From positions 62,001-126,000 of the forward strand of contig CAWGMB010000006.1 in NCBI GenBank assembly GCA_963823515.1: 64,000 nt of DNA, read 5' to 3'. Positions 18,798 through 28,215 of the stretch are shown here, piece after piece. Below the pieces are notes generated by a model. That model was given only the letters and a program-made list of their open reading frames with translations. It searched no databases and was not told where the DNA came from. The translations under genes were made by a program, and so were the position numbers. How positions within the stretch are numbered: position 1 is the stretch's first letter; each line of letters starts with the position of its first letter. The stretch is from Miltoncostaea sp963823515. GTDB taxonomy: Bacteria > Actinomycetota > Thermoleophilia > Miltoncostaeales > Miltoncostaeaceae.

Positions 18798-19708
18798 TCG
18801 GCACCCCCCCACTCGAGCGAACCCCTCCAACCGCGCAGAAAGGAGGCGGCGTCCATTCGTCCACGCCCGGGGGGCTGCAGCTCGACGAGTTCGAGCGATC
18901 CCTCCCCGGTCCCCGCGACGAGCCGGCCGTCGATGACCGACAGGCCCTCGCCGGCGTCCCCGGGCAGCGCCCGGGTCGCCCAGACCTTGAACGGCTCGCC
19001 GTCGATGCGGGCCGCCGCCCCGATGTGGGGCGAGAGGGCGCGCACACGCCGCGCGAGCTCGGCCGCGGGCCGCGTCAGGTCGAGCACGCGGTCATCGGCG
19101 GTGATCTTGGGGGCCAGCGAGACGCCCTCGTCCGGCTGAGGGGTCGGGGCGAGCCCGCCAGCCTCGAGGGCGTCGAGCGCCCCGACGAGGAGTGGCCCGC
19201 CCATCTGCGAGAGCCGCTCGACCAGCGCCCCCGCGTCCTCCTGCGGGGCGATCGGCGTCGACGCCGACGCGATCATCGGACCGGTGTCGAGGCCGGCCTC
19301 CATGAACATGATCGTCACGCCGGTCTCCTCCACTCCGTCCATGATCGCCCGCTCCACCGGAGCCGCGCCGCGATAGGCGGGTAGCAGCGAGAAGTGCACG
19401 TTGACGCACGGCCAGCGGGAGAGCACCCCCTCGCGGAGGATCTGGCCGAAGGCCACCACCACGAGCGCCCCGACGCCGTGGGCGGCGATCGCCTCGATGA
19501 CCTCGGGGTCGTTGATCGTCGCCGGCCGCAGCACGGGGATGCCGAGCTCCTCGGCCGTCGCGCCGACCGGGGTCGGGCTGGGGCGCCGGGATCGCCCGCG
19601 CGCCTTGTCGGGCTGGGTGACGACCACCGGCACCTCGTGCCGCGAGCCGACGAGCGCCCGCAGCGGGGGTACCGCCGCGGCGGGGCTGCCCGCGAAGGCG
19701 ACGCGCAC
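18794..19708 (-). CDS. fmt: Methionyl-tRNA formyltransferase
   Basis: Formylates initiator Met-tRNA using 10-formyl-THF. From GTG 19708 (MRVAFAGSPAAAVPPLRAL) it has 304 residues. The hydrolase-fold catalytic block is NVHFSLLPAYRGAAPVERAI, with MEAGLDTGPMIA and a C-terminal OB-like tRNA domain. The gene starts 5 bases after the def stop, so formylation and deformylation of N-terminal Met are encoded together. Confidence 0.96.
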   Translation of the reverse strand: MRVAFAGSPAAAVPPLRALVGSRHEVPVVVTQPDKARGRSRRPSPTPVGATAEELGIPVLRPATINDPEVIEAIAAHGVGALVVVAFGQILREGVLSRWPCVNVHFSLLPAYRGAAPVERAIMDGVEETGVTIMFMEAGLDTGPMIASASTPIAPQEDAGALVERLSQMGGPLLVGALDALEAGGLAPTPQPDEGVSLAPKITADDRVLDLTRPAAELARRVRALSPHIGAAARIDGEPFKVWATRALPGDAGEGLSVIDGRLVAGTGEGSLELVELQPPGRGRMDAASFLRGWRGSLEWGGAE

Positions 19709-19713
19709 TGGGC

Positions 19714-20253
19714 TCAGCCGCCGTCGCGCAGCGCCCGGAGGGCCTCCCGGCGCTGCTCGGGCGCCGTGCGATCGAGGATCAGGATCCCGTCGAGGTGGTC
19801 CAGCTCGTGCTGGATAACCCGCGCGGCGAAGCCCTCCGGGGAGAACTCGAAGGCCTCGCCATCGACGTCCTGGGCATTCACGCGGATCGCGACCGCCCGG
19901 GGCACCTCGACGCTGATCTCGCCGATGGACAGGCACCCCTCGTAGTCGTACTCCTGCTCCTCGGAGCGCCACGTGATCTGCGGGTTGCACAGCGCGAGGG
20001 GCGGGGCGTCCTCGCCGGTCAGCACCACGGCGAGGCGTCGCAGCGAGCCCACCTGGGGCGCCGCGAGGCCCACCCCGCGGGCCTCGTTCATGATCGCCGT
20101 CATCCGCTGGACCTCGTCCTTCAGGACCTCGTCGAACGTGGTGATCGCGAGGGCCGGGGCGCGCAGGACAGGGTCGCCGATCTGCCGGATCTCGGCCAGC
20201 GCGGCGAGGCGCCTGCGCTCGAGAACGGGATCGTCGAGAGCGCGCGAGGACAT
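19714..20253 (-). CDS. def: Peptide deformylase
   Basis: A metal-dependent deformylase acting on nascent proteins, 179 residues. All three motifs are present: GVGLAAPQVG, EGCLSIGE (Ile-Gly where many have Val-Pro) and QHELDHLDG with the HExxH metal site. It is slightly extended at the N-terminus (SSRALDDPVLERRRLAALAE). It is followed directly by fmt and preceded by 37 bases after the kinase stop. Confidence 0.96.
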   Translation of the reverse strand: MSSRALDDPVLERRRLAALAEIRQIGDPVLRAPALAITTFDEVLKDEVQRMTAIMNEARGVGLAAPQVGSLRRLAVVLTGEDAPPLALCNPQITWRSEEQEYDYEGCLSIGEISVEVPRAVAIRVNAQDVDGEAFEFSPEGFAARVIQHELDHLDGILILDRTAPEQRREALRALRDGG

Positions 20254-20290
20254 GTCCTGACTCTAGCAGCGCCCCGCGGGGCCCCCAGGC

Positions 20291-21718
20291 TCAGGAAAGC
20301 GGGATCAGGGCGTCGCCCGACGAACGGACGAGGCGCGCGGCGTAGTCGACCGGGGCCTCCTGGCGCCCCTGCGCGACCAGTGCGCGGGAGCCCCCGCGCT
20401 CGCTCATCACCATCAGCACCCAGCGCGGGCTCTGGCCCGTGATGTCGGAGAGGTCGAGGCGCTGCGCGACGACGCCGACCGGGCGCCCGCCCGACGTGAG
20501 CGGGATGGTCACGAAACCCTCGCCGCGCAACTCGGCGAGCGTGGTCCGCAACGCGGCCCAGCGGCCCCGGATGGCGGCGACGCGCACGCCGTCGCCCACG
20601 TCGGCGGCCAGAGCGCCGGGGATGAGGGCGTCGCCGGGCAGATCGCCGACGGCGACCGGCGACCCGGACAGCTCGCCCCCGTCGCCGGTCGGGATCGTCA
20701 GCGGAGCCGGGGCGGGCGGCGCGGGCGAGGCCGCGGGCGGCGCGGCCGGCGCGTCGGAGAGGGCGGCCGTGAGCGCGAAGGCGCCGCCGCCCACGCTCGC
20801 CAGCGCGGTCAGCGCACCCAGCAGGGGCGCCGCGACCCTCCGGCGGCGGGGCAGACGAGGGGCCTGGACCCGGGTCATCACCCGGGTCGCGTCGTCGCGC
20901 AGGCCGAGGGCGCGCTCCAGTGAGGCGATCAACGCGCGACAGCTCGCGGGACGCTCGCGCGGGTCCTTGGCGAGGGCGGGGCCCATCACGTCGTCGATCC
21001 CGCGCGGCAGGCGGTCGAGGACCCGGGAGGGGCGCGGCGGCGTGCGGTGGGCGTGCGCGTACAGCACACCGCCGAGGCCCTCGGCCTCGAACAGGCGCCG
21101 GCCGGTCAGCACCTCGAAGGCGACGACCGCCAGCGCGTACCGGTCGGAGGCGGCGGTCGCCCGGGCCCCGCCGATCACCTCCGGCGCCATGTAGCCGGCC
21201 GTGCCGATCAACTGGCCCTCGCCGGTGAGGATGGTGGCGTCGATGCGGCGCGCGATGCCGAAGTCGGCCAGCCACGGGCCGGCCGGGTCGAGGAGGATGT
21301 TGCCCGGCGTCACGTCGCGGTGCAGCAGGCCCGCGGCATGGGCGGTGTCGAGCGCATCCGCGACCCCGCCGAGGATCGCCAGGGCGCGTCCGGGGCGCAT
21401 CGGTCCGGTCGCGATCCGCGCGGCGAGGCTCCCCTCGCCGGCCAGGCGCATCACCAGGTAGCCGCGCCCGTCCTCCTCCCCCGAGTCGAGGATCGGGACG
21501 ATGTGCGGGTGCTCGAGCGCCGTGAGCGCGTCGCGCTCACGGCGGAAGCGGACACGGAAGGCCGGGTCGGACCAGACCTGGCGGTGGAAGACCTTGACGG
21601 CCGCGGGCGCGCCGGACTCGGCGTGGCGGGCGCGGTGTACCGCCGCCTGCCCGCCTCCGCCGATGCGCTCGTCGAGCACCCAGTGCCCGACGAGCCTGCC
21701 CTCCGCGACCGCGCTCAC
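20291..21718 (-). CDS. Membrane Ser/Thr protein kinase (PknB-like)
   Basis: A 475-residue one-pass kinase. The kinase lobe has a Gly loop IGGGGQAAVHRA (about 19-30), ATP-Lys K42 (AAVKVF), catalytic loop HRDVTPGN (133-140), DFG (152-154) and APE (178-180). The usual catalytic-loop Lys is Thr (HRDVT rather than HRDVK), as in some other bacterial kinases. A transmembrane helix at about 295-320 leads to an Ala/Pro linker and a roughly 140-residue outer domain (GDGGELSGSPVAVGDLPGD...) with no PASTA repeats. It sits between priA and def, where other actinobacteria have no kinase. Substrates are unknown. Confidence 0.9.
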   Translation of the reverse strand: MSAVAEGRLVGHWVLDERIGGGGQAAVHRARHAESGAPAAVKVFHRQVWSDPAFRVRFRRERDALTALEHPHIVPILDSGEEDGRGYLVMRLAGEGSLAARIATGPMRPGRALAILGGVADALDTAHAAGLLHRDVTPGNILLDPAGPWLADFGIARRIDATILTGEGQLIGTAGYMAPEVIGGARATAASDRYALAVVAFEVLTGRRLFEAEGLGGVLYAHAHRTPPRPSRVLDRLPRGIDDVMGPALAKDPRERPASCRALIASLERALGLRDDATRVMTRVQAPRLPRRRRVAAPLLGALTALASVGGGAFALTAALSDAPAAPPAASPAPPAPAPLTIPTGDGGELSGSPVAVGDLPGDALIPGALAADVGDGVRVAAIRGRWAALRTTLAELRGEGFVTIPLTSGGRPVGVVAQRLDLSDITGQSPRWVLMVMSERGGSRALVAQGRQEAPVDYAARLVRSSGDALIPLS

Positions 21719-21722
21719 GCGG

Positions 21723-22589
21723 TCAGCGTCGCGCCGGCAGGAGGGAGCGCGCGGTGGACTGGGCCCAGGCCCGGGCCGCCAGGTAGTCGGACGCGTCGTT
21801 CACGGCCAGCTTCTGCCAGCCCGCGCCGCCGTCGCTGAAACCCGGACCGGCGGTGTCGCTGGCGATGTTGAGCGACAGGCCGCCGCCCGAGAGCGCGATC
21901 TCCGCCTGGGCGTCGCCGGTGCGCGGGAAGGCCACGCGCGCCGCGCCGGCCTCGTTCTGGATCAGCGGCGCCGGCGCCAGCTCGTTGAGGTCGAAGAACA
22001 TGCCCGCGAGGCTGGCGCGAAGGCCCTGCTCGACCATGGGCATCAGGCCCTCGAGGCGGTAGAGCTCGGCGACCCGCGGCGTGAGGAAGTACTCGGCCTC
22101 CCGCAGCAGGAGCAGGTCGTTCGGGTTCTGGACCCGGCCGCGCTCGGGTCGCTCCTGGACCCAGTCGCGCACGCGTAGCCAGCTGCGGTGGCGGATGTTG
22201 CGACCGTTCGCGGAGGCGCCCTCCACCGACTGCGGCGGCTTGCGGTCGGCGGTGATGGCGACGACGATCACCTTGTCTTTGGCGGCCTCGGTCAGCGTGT
22301 CGTAGGTGGCCGCCAGACGGGCCTCCTCGTCGGCGTCGAACGCCAGCGTCGCCTGCACGGCGAGCGTCCAGCCCGCGCCGCGCACGACGATGTCCCCGAG
22401 GAGCCCCTCGGCGAGCGGCCGCTGCTCGCGCACGAGGAGGGCGTCCGCGTCCGGGAGGCTCTCGCCGGAGAGCTCCTCGACCAGGGCGGTCCTCGTCTCC
22501 GGCCCGCCCAGGGCGAGGAGGGTGGAGAGGACGTGGACCCACTGCTCACGCGGGTCGCTTGACGCCTCGAAAAGGCGGGGAACCGGCAT
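21723..22589 (-). CDS. Unknown protein, possible degenerate PD-(D/E)XK fold
   Basis: A 288-residue soluble protein. ATG 22589 is chosen for AAGGAG nine bases upstream. The layout (helical REQWVHVLSTLLALGG start, then GDIVVRGAGWTLAVQATLAFDADEEARLAATYD) resembles the core of PD-(D/E)XK nuclease-like proteins, where Asp is followed by Glu-x-Lys. Here D66 is kept but ExK reads Q79-A-T81, so catalysis is doubtful. A beta-rich C-terminus (QAEIALSGGGLSLNIASD) follows. It lies 4 bases upstream of the kinase gene and is probably co-expressed. The fold idea is inference. Confidence 0.6.
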   Translation of the reverse strand: MPVPRLFEASSDPREQWVHVLSTLLALGGPETRTALVEELSGESLPDADALLVREQRPLAEGLLGDIVVRGAGWTLAVQATLAFDADEEARLAATYDTLTEAAKDKVIVVAITADRKPPQSVEGASANGRNIRHRSWLRVRDWVQERPERGRVQNPNDLLLLREAEYFLTPRVAELYRLEGLMPMVEQGLRASLAGMFFDLNELAPAPLIQNEAGAARVAFPRTGDAQAEIALSGGGLSLNIASDTAGPGFSDGGAGWQKLAVNDASDYLAARAWAQSTARSLLPARR

Positions 22590-22810
22590 CGACGAGGACT
22601 CCTTGACGGGGGGCGGCCATCGGAGAGCGTAGCGAAACCTGCCGGTCGTCCCCTGCATGGGGGGCAATCGACGCTCCGCGTCGCCTCCCCGCGCGCGGGA
22701 GGGCCCACGGCCGCGGACGATGCGAGACGGCTTCCGCGCCCGTGGCATCCGCCGCCCCCGATCGCTCCTCGGCCCGACCTCCGGCTTCCCGGCGCCGGAC
22801 CCACGGCGTC

Positions 22811-25021
22811 TCACGCATCCTGGGGATCGACGTCAACGGCGACGCGCACGCCGGCGCGGCGCAGGTCCGGATCGAGGCGTTCGAGGCACGCGCGAAGGGG
22901 GGTCGTCATCACCGAGGCCCTCGGCGCGCCGAACAGGAGTGCTCGCCGCGTGCGGCCGCGCAGGCGATGCAGCGGCGACGGGCCGAGCACGCCCACCTCG
23001 GGGGCGCGCGAGCGCATCGCGTCAGCCAGCCCCGCGGCCGCGCGGGCGACCGGCTCGGGGCACTCCCCGTCGAGCACCACCCGGACCAGGTGGCCGAACG
23101 GCGGGAGCGCGTGGGCGCGGCGGCGCTCCAGCTCGCCGGTGAGGAACTCCTCCACGGCGTGGCGCGCGCCGAGCTGCACCGCCCGGGCCGCGGGCTCGTA
23201 GGCCTGGACGATCACGCGCGCCGGCTCGCCGCGGCGACCGGCCCGGCCGGCCAGCTGGACGATGAGCGAGAAGGCGCGCTCCTCCGAGCGGAAGCCGGCG
23301 TGCTGCAGCGGGGCGTCGGCGTCCACCGCGCCCGCCACCGTGACGTCGGGCAGGTCGTGGCCCTTGGCGACCATCTGCGTGCCCAGGAGGATGGCCGGCC
23401 CCGGCGCGGAGAACTCGGCGAGCAGCCGCGCGACGGCCCCGCGCCCCGCCGCGCTCGATCCGTCCATGCGCACGATGCGCGCCGCCGGCACGAGACGCGC
23501 CAGCGCCGCCTCAACCCCCTGGGATCCGGCCCCCTGGCGGACGACGTCCGTGCTGGCGCACTTCGGGCAGACGCCCGGCACGGGCTCCTCGTGGCCGCAA
23601 TGGTGGCAGGCCAGCCGCCGCGGGCCGGTGTGCTGCACGAGGGCGACGTCGCAGTCGGGGCAGCGGGCGATCCACCCGCACTCCCGGCAGAGCGCCATCA
23701 ACGAGAAGCCGCGGCGGCTGGCGAGGACGACGGCCTTCTCGCCGCGCATGGCCGCCGCGTGGAGGGCCGCCGCCAGCGGGCGCGAGACCGGCCCCGCGCC
23801 CTGGGTGCGCATATCGACGATCTCCACCGCGGGAAGGCGCGATCCGTCCGCGCGGGCCGGCAGGGAGCGCCGGCGCAGGGCCTTCCACGCCTCCGGGCGC
23901 GGGGTCGCGCTGCCGTAGACGGCCGCCGCTCCGGCCGCGCGGGCACGCTTGGCCGCGACCTGGCGGGCGTCGTAACGCGGCGATGAGTCCTGTTTGTAGG
24001 AGGGGTCGTGCTCCTCGTCCACCACGACCAACCCGAGCCGCACGACGGGCGCGAAGACCGCGCTGCGCGCGCCGAGCACCACGTCGGCGGCCCCCTCGCG
24101 CACGCGGCGATGCTCCGCCGCCCTCTGCGCCGGGGTGAGGGCGGAGTGCCAGATGGCCACGCCCTCGCCCAGGCGGGCGCGCAGGCGCCCGAGCAGCTGC
24201 GGCGTGAGCGCGATCTCCGGCACCAGCACGAGGCTCCCCATCCCCCGGGCCCGCGCGGCCTCGATCGCCCGCAGGTAGACCTCGGTCTTCCCCGACCCCG
24301 TCACGCCGTGCAGGAGCAGGGAGCCCCCGCCCGCATCCATCATGCCCTCGAGGTCGGCGGCTGCCGCGGCCTGCTCCGCCGTCAGCTCGGGCGGCCGATC
24401 GGGAGTCGGCGCCGCGCCCGCCGTGGACGCGAGGGAGTCGTCCCTCCACTCCTCGGGTGCGACGCTCAGTATCCCCGCGCCCTCCATCGCCCGCAGGGTG
24501 GGGAGGGTGGTGCCCGCACGGCGGCAGAGCTCCGCCGCCGTCAAACGGCCCCCCGCCGCCGCGAGCGACTCGGCCACGGCCCGCCGCCGGGGGGGCAGGT
24601 CCGGTGCCGGCGGCCCGGCGAGGCGGGCGGTCAGCTGCCGCCGCGGGCGCCCCGGAGGCGGCGCGAGGATCCACTCCCCCGCGGCGTCGCGGCGCAGCGC
24701 CCCGCCCCCGCCGGGCGGCAGCACCAGGCGCAGGCAGGCCGCCACGGGGGCCATGTAGTAGCGCGCCATCCACGCGGCGAGGTCGAGCAGCTCGGCGGGC
24801 ACCGGCGGGCCCTCCACGACTCCGGCGAGGGGCACGAGACGCCCCCGGTGGCTCGCCTCGTCGCGACCCACCACCACGCCGAGGACCCTCCGCGGCCCCA
24901 GCGGACAGACCACCATCGCGCCCGGACGGACGGTGCCCTCCAGTCCGGAGGGCACCGCGTAGTCCAGGATGCGGTCGAGGCTGCGCGCCTCGACGAGGGG
25001 GAACACCTGGGCCGTCGCCAC
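22811..25021 (-). CDS. priA: Primosomal replication restart helicase PriA
   Basis: A 736-residue PriA. It has an N-terminal 3'-DNA-binding domain (VFPLVEARSLDRILDYAVP), Walker A GVTGSGKT (239-246), DEEHDPSYKQ (335-344) and a split zinc domain (CRECGWIARCPDCDVAL, CHHCGHEEPVPGVCPKC). It also has VILGTQMVAKGHD-type motif IV-V sequence (ILLGTQMVAKGHDLPDV) and QLAGRAGRRGEP. The start is GTG 25021, with only GAGAGG abutting it. The family is often helicase-poor in actinobacteria, but here the Walker motifs look intact. It follows metK by 63 bases. Confidence 0.95.
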   Translation of the reverse strand: MATAQVFPLVEARSLDRILDYAVPSGLEGTVRPGAMVVCPLGPRRVLGVVVGRDEASHRGRLVPLAGVVEGPPVPAELLDLAAWMARYYMAPVAACLRLVLPPGGGGALRRDAAGEWILAPPPGRPRRQLTARLAGPPAPDLPPRRRAVAESLAAAGGRLTAAELCRRAGTTLPTLRAMEGAGILSVAPEEWRDDSLASTAGAAPTPDRPPELTAEQAAAAADLEGMMDAGGGSLLLHGVTGSGKTEVYLRAIEAARARGMGSLVLVPEIALTPQLLGRLRARLGEGVAIWHSALTPAQRAAEHRRVREGAADVVLGARSAVFAPVVRLGLVVVDEEHDPSYKQDSSPRYDARQVAAKRARAAGAAAVYGSATPRPEAWKALRRRSLPARADGSRLPAVEIVDMRTQGAGPVSRPLAAALHAAAMRGEKAVVLASRRGFSLMALCRECGWIARCPDCDVALVQHTGPRRLACHHCGHEEPVPGVCPKCASTDVVRQGAGSQGVEAALARLVPAARIVRMDGSSAAGRGAVARLLAEFSAPGPAILLGTQMVAKGHDLPDVTVAGAVDADAPLQHAGFRSEERAFSLIVQLAGRAGRRGEPARVIVQAYEPAARAVQLGARHAVEEFLTGELERRRAHALPPFGHLVRVVLDGECPEPVARAAAGLADAMRSRAPEVGVLGPSPLHRLRGRTRRALLFGAPRASVMTTPLRACLERLDPDLRRAGVRVAVDVDPQDA

Positions 25022-25084
25022 CCTCTCGGGCGGCAGCAGCGCGAGGGGCTGCTGCGCGTCCGCCGTGGCGCGGCCCGCCGTCGC

Positions 25085-26278
25085 CTAGGCCGAGGCGGCG
25101 AGCGTGCCGCCGGCCTCCTGGGCGACGGCCGTGCTCTCCCACGTGAAGTCCGGGTCGGGACGACCGAAGTGGCCGTACGCCGCGGTCTTCTGGTAGATCG
25201 GCCGGCGGAGGTTCAGGTTCTCGACGATCGCGCCCGGGCGCAGGTCGAAGTTCTCGCTGATCCACGCCTCGATCGACTCGACCGGACGCGTCTCCGTCCC
25301 GTAGGTCTCGAGGCTCACCGACACCGGGCGCGCGACGCCGATGGCGTAGGCGACCTGCACCTCGGCGCGCTTGGCGAAGCCGGCCGCCACCACGTTCTTG
25401 GCGACCCAGCGCGCCGCGTAGGCGGCCGAGCGGTCGACCTTCGACGGATCCTTGCCGCTGAACGCGCCGCCGCCGTGCCGGGCCATGCCGCCGTAGGTGT
25501 TGACGATGATCTTGCGGCCCGTCAGGCCGCAGTCGCCGAGCGGGCCCCCCACGACGAAGATGCCCGTCGGGTTGATGAAGAAGTTGATGTCCTCCCGCCA
25601 GAGCGAGAAGCTCTCGAGCACCGGCTTCACGACCTTGCCGATGACGTCCGCCTTCAGCTCGTCGTAGCCGATCTCGGGCGCGTGCTGCGTGGAGACGACC
25701 ACCGAGACGACCTCGGTCGGCACGCCGTTGACGTAGCGCACGGTGACCTGCGACTTGCCGTCCGGCCGCAGGTAGCCGAGGGGGCCGCGCCGGGCCTCTG
25801 AGAGACGTTCGCAGACGCGGTGCGCCAGCGTGATCGGCAGCGGCATGAGCTCGGGCGTCTCGTCGGTGGCGTACCCGAACATCAGGCCCTGGTCGCCGGC
25901 GCCCTGGAGGTCGAACTCATCGCCTCCGCCGCCGGTGCGCTTCTCGTACGCCGTGTTGACCCCCTGGGCGATGTCGGGGCTCTGCTCGTCGAGCGCCACC
26001 GAGATGCCGCAGGTCTCCGCGTCGAAACCGTACTTGGCGCGCGTGTAGCCGATCTTCCGGACCGTCGAGCGGACGATCGACGGGATGTCGACGTAGGTCG
26101 TCGTGGAGATCTCGCCCGCCACCATCACCTGGCCGGTCGTTATCAGCGTCTCACAGGCGACCCGCCCGAGCGGGTCGTCGGTCAGGACTGCGTCGAGGAC
26201 ACCGTCCGAGATCTGGTCGGCGATCTTGTCGGGGTGTCCCTCGGTCACGGACTCCGAGGTGAAGAGGTGCTGTCCCAT
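25085..26278 (-). CDS. metK: S-adenosylmethionine synthetase
   Basis: Makes SAM from Met and ATP, 397 residues. Motifs are FTSESVTEGHPDKIADQISD, GAGDQGLMFGYATDE, GGPLGDCGLTGRKIIVNTYGG and GGGAFSGKDPSKVDRSAAY. ATG 26278 follows AAGGAG by 10 bases. SAM serves RsmD, RsmB and EgtD encoded in this window. No SAM riboswitch is seen; the roughly 40-base leader is short. It heads the metK-priA-def-fmt-rsmB-rpe-rib series. Confidence 0.97.
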   Translation of the reverse strand: MGQHLFTSESVTEGHPDKIADQISDGVLDAVLTDDPLGRVACETLITTGQVMVAGEISTTTYVDIPSIVRSTVRKIGYTRAKYGFDAETCGISVALDEQSPDIAQGVNTAYEKRTGGGGDEFDLQGAGDQGLMFGYATDETPELMPLPITLAHRVCERLSEARRGPLGYLRPDGKSQVTVRYVNGVPTEVVSVVVSTQHAPEIGYDELKADVIGKVVKPVLESFSLWREDINFFINPTGIFVVGGPLGDCGLTGRKIIVNTYGGMARHGGGAFSGKDPSKVDRSAAYAARWVAKNVVAAGFAKRAEVQVAYAIGVARPVSVSLETYGTETRPVESIEAWISENFDLRPGAIVENLNLRRPIYQKTAAYGHFGRPDPDFTWESTAVAQEAGGTLAASA

Positions 26279-26310
26279 ACGGTTGAGGCTCCTTGATCGA
26301 GGCGGCGGCG

Positions 26311-26316
26311 AGCATA
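26311..26316 (-). promoter_or_regulatory. -10 box TATGCT for metK
   Basis: TATGCT on the minus strand lies 32 bases before the metK ATG, giving a short leader with AAGGAG. The same hexamer precedes recG and scpA. No convincing -35. Confidence 0.45.
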
Positions 26317-26348
26317 ACAAGGGGGGCCACCGGGGTCCGGAAACGCCT

Positions 26349-26379
26349 CGGGGGGCCCGCGCCCGGCGCGGACCCCCCG
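26349..26379 (-). terminator. GC-rich hairpin between DUF3352 gene and metK
   Basis: A near-perfect inverted repeat: a 13-base arm, a 5-base loop and a 13-base arm. As minus-strand RNA every position pairs, with one G-U. It lies 21 bases past the DUF3352 stop and upstream of the metK promoter, as a terminator should. There is no U-tract, so Rho-independent function is uncertain. Confidence 0.55.
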
Positions 26380-26399
26380 ATCGGACTACCTCGTCCGGC

Positions 26400-28052
26400 T
26401 CAGCCGGCGATCTTCAGGAAGACCTCGAAGGTCGGCGTCTCGCCGCCCGTCGTCCAGCCCGCGATGCTCTTGAGCGGGCGCAGGTTCGCGACGCTCTCGG
26501 CCGGCAGGTCCTTCAGCGCGCCGAGCTTGTCGGCAGCCGCGACGGCCTGGGAGATGTTCACCCAGAGGACCGACGTGACCGCGTCCGGCATGCCGCTCGT
26601 CGCGGCCGTGAACGCGGCCGAGCTGGAGAGCGGGGACACGGGACGCTGGACGGCGGTGACCGCCGGGACGCTCGTGCCGAGGATGGCCAGGTCCCCGTCC
26701 ACGCCGTAGACGACGCCCGCCTTGGGCGAGAGCGGCAGCTGCCACCCGGTGACTCCGGCGGCCAGCGGCGCCTTCTTCCAGGCCGGGAGCTTCGTCTGCG
26801 GGCTGAAGGTCTGCAGCAGGCCCGGCACGCCGACGCGCAGCGCGTCGAGCGTGGCGGTCGCCTTCGCCCCGTCGGCCACCTTCAGCAGGAGGGCGGCGCC
26901 CGGATTCGGGCTGCCCGACGTGGCGACGATCGCGTGCTCGCCGGAGGTGAGCGCGGCGAGGTCGGCGACCGAGACACCGAGGAGAGCGGGCAGCTGGCCG
27001 GTCAGCGCGTCGATCTGCGCCGTGGTGTCGCTGCTCTGAGCGGACCTGGCCTGGTCGAGGATCGTCGTGATGCTGCCGGCGAGGTCGTTGAAGCCGAGGT
27101 ACGCGATCGCGTCGGCGGGGACCTTCGCCGCCAGGGTCGGGGAGAACTCGGCGACGCCGGCGTCCGGGGCGCCGACGATCACGCCCTTCACCCGGGCACC
27201 GTCCGGCTCGGCGGCGACGGACGCCGCCACGACGGCATTCTGGTACTCGGCGAGGCCGAGCTGGCCGAGCTGCGGCTGGGACTGGCCCGCCGACTGCACG
27301 AGCGCGCCGACGTCGAAGTAGGCCTGGCCGAAGACGTCGGGCGGCAGCTTGGCCAGCGCGCCGGTGAAGCGGCTGGTGCCGGCGAGGGTCTTGTCGCCAC
27401 CCGCGGCGTGCGCATCGAGCGCCTTGAAGAGCTGGGGCTTGGTGTCGGAGACCACCAGCGCGCCGTCCGAGACGGCCGCGACGGTGTCGGAGTCGGAGTC
27501 GGTGAAGATGTCGGCCCCGGCGTGGGTGCCGTCCTTCTTCGCGCCGCCCTTGAGCAGCAGCGCCTGGACCTCCGCGTCCTTGCCGTCGGCCAGCTCGACG
27601 ACGCCGACGTACTCGAGGTCGTCGGCGGCCTTGGCCGCGGCGCCCGGGGTGGGCGTGGTGAGAGAGCCCTGCAGGGGCGCCGTGTCGGGAAGCGCGAGGG
27701 CGGCGACCGCGGCGTGCGCGCCGAGCAGCGGCTTGATCTGGGTCTCGAAGTCCACGTCGTCGGACTTCAGGGCCTCATCGATCATGGTCCGCAGCTTGGG
27801 ATAGGCCGGGAAGAGCTTGGCCAGCGCGTCGACCTGGGTCCACTGGGGACCGCCGAAGTCGGTCGAGGCCTCGAGGTAGAGGGGGCTGCCCGCGGGTACC
27901 CACGAGGCGACCTCGCCCGCGGCGGCGCCCGAATCGGACGCGTTGCCACCGCCGCCGCACCCGGACACGGCGAGGGCGGCGCCTGCCACCGCGGCCGTGA
28001 CGAGGACGACCGATCGGCGTCTACGCAGGCTCTCGATCATCTGCACGGCCAT
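26400..28052 (-). CDS. DUF3352 family lipoprotein
   Basis: A 550-residue exported protein. The N-terminus RRRRSVVLVTAAVAGAALAVSGC is a lipoprotein signal with Cys32 as the likely lipidated residue, followed by a Gly/Ser linker. The body matches the DUF3352 pattern of repeated structural units (VPAGSPLYLEAS near 53, DVFGQAYFDVGALV, AIAYLGFNDLAG, SGEHAIVATSGSPNP), which is common in actinobacteria and of unknown function. A TACTGT -10 box at 28,103-28,098 gives a short leader with GGAGG. It is probably monocistronic and ends in the hairpin at 26,349. Confidence 0.85.
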   Translation of the reverse strand: MAVQMIESLRRRRSVVLVTAAVAGAALAVSGCGGGGNASDSGAAAGEVASWVPAGSPLYLEASTDFGGPQWTQVDALAKLFPAYPKLRTMIDEALKSDDVDFETQIKPLLGAHAAVAALALPDTAPLQGSLTTPTPGAAAKAADDLEYVGVVELADGKDAEVQALLLKGGAKKDGTHAGADIFTDSDSDTVAAVSDGALVVSDTKPQLFKALDAHAAGGDKTLAGTSRFTGALAKLPPDVFGQAYFDVGALVQSAGQSQPQLGQLGLAEYQNAVVAASVAAEPDGARVKGVIVGAPDAGVAEFSPTLAAKVPADAIAYLGFNDLAGSITTILDQARSAQSSDTTAQIDALTGQLPALLGVSVADLAALTSGEHAIVATSGSPNPGAALLLKVADGAKATATLDALRVGVPGLLQTFSPQTKLPAWKKAPLAAGVTGWQLPLSPKAGVVYGVDGDLAILGTSVPAVTAVQRPVSPLSSSAAFTAATSGMPDAVTSVLWVNISQAVAAADKLGALKDLPAESVANLRPLKSIAGWTTGGETPTFEVFLKIAG

Positions 28053-28215
28053 CCGGGGAAACCTCCGGGCTCGGGACTGAGGCGCTCTCTCGAATCGACA
28101 GTAGCAACGGCCTTCGTGACGCCTGGGGGCCGGTGGTAAAGGTCTGGTTCAGCAAGGCGCACGCCGTCTGTTCCTTCCTCGGCGGGCGGCCGCCCGGTCA
28201 TGAGCCGGGACCGCG

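Noticed and set aside
23511..25265. A second long minus-strand frame within priA.
   Set aside because: Pro/Arg/Gly-rich shadow in another frame of priA, which has all helicase motifs.
28180..28215. GC-rich dyad GGGCGGCCGCCC after der, considered as a terminator.
   Set aside because: A loopless 12-base palindrome without a U-tract is common in such DNA; too weak to annotate.
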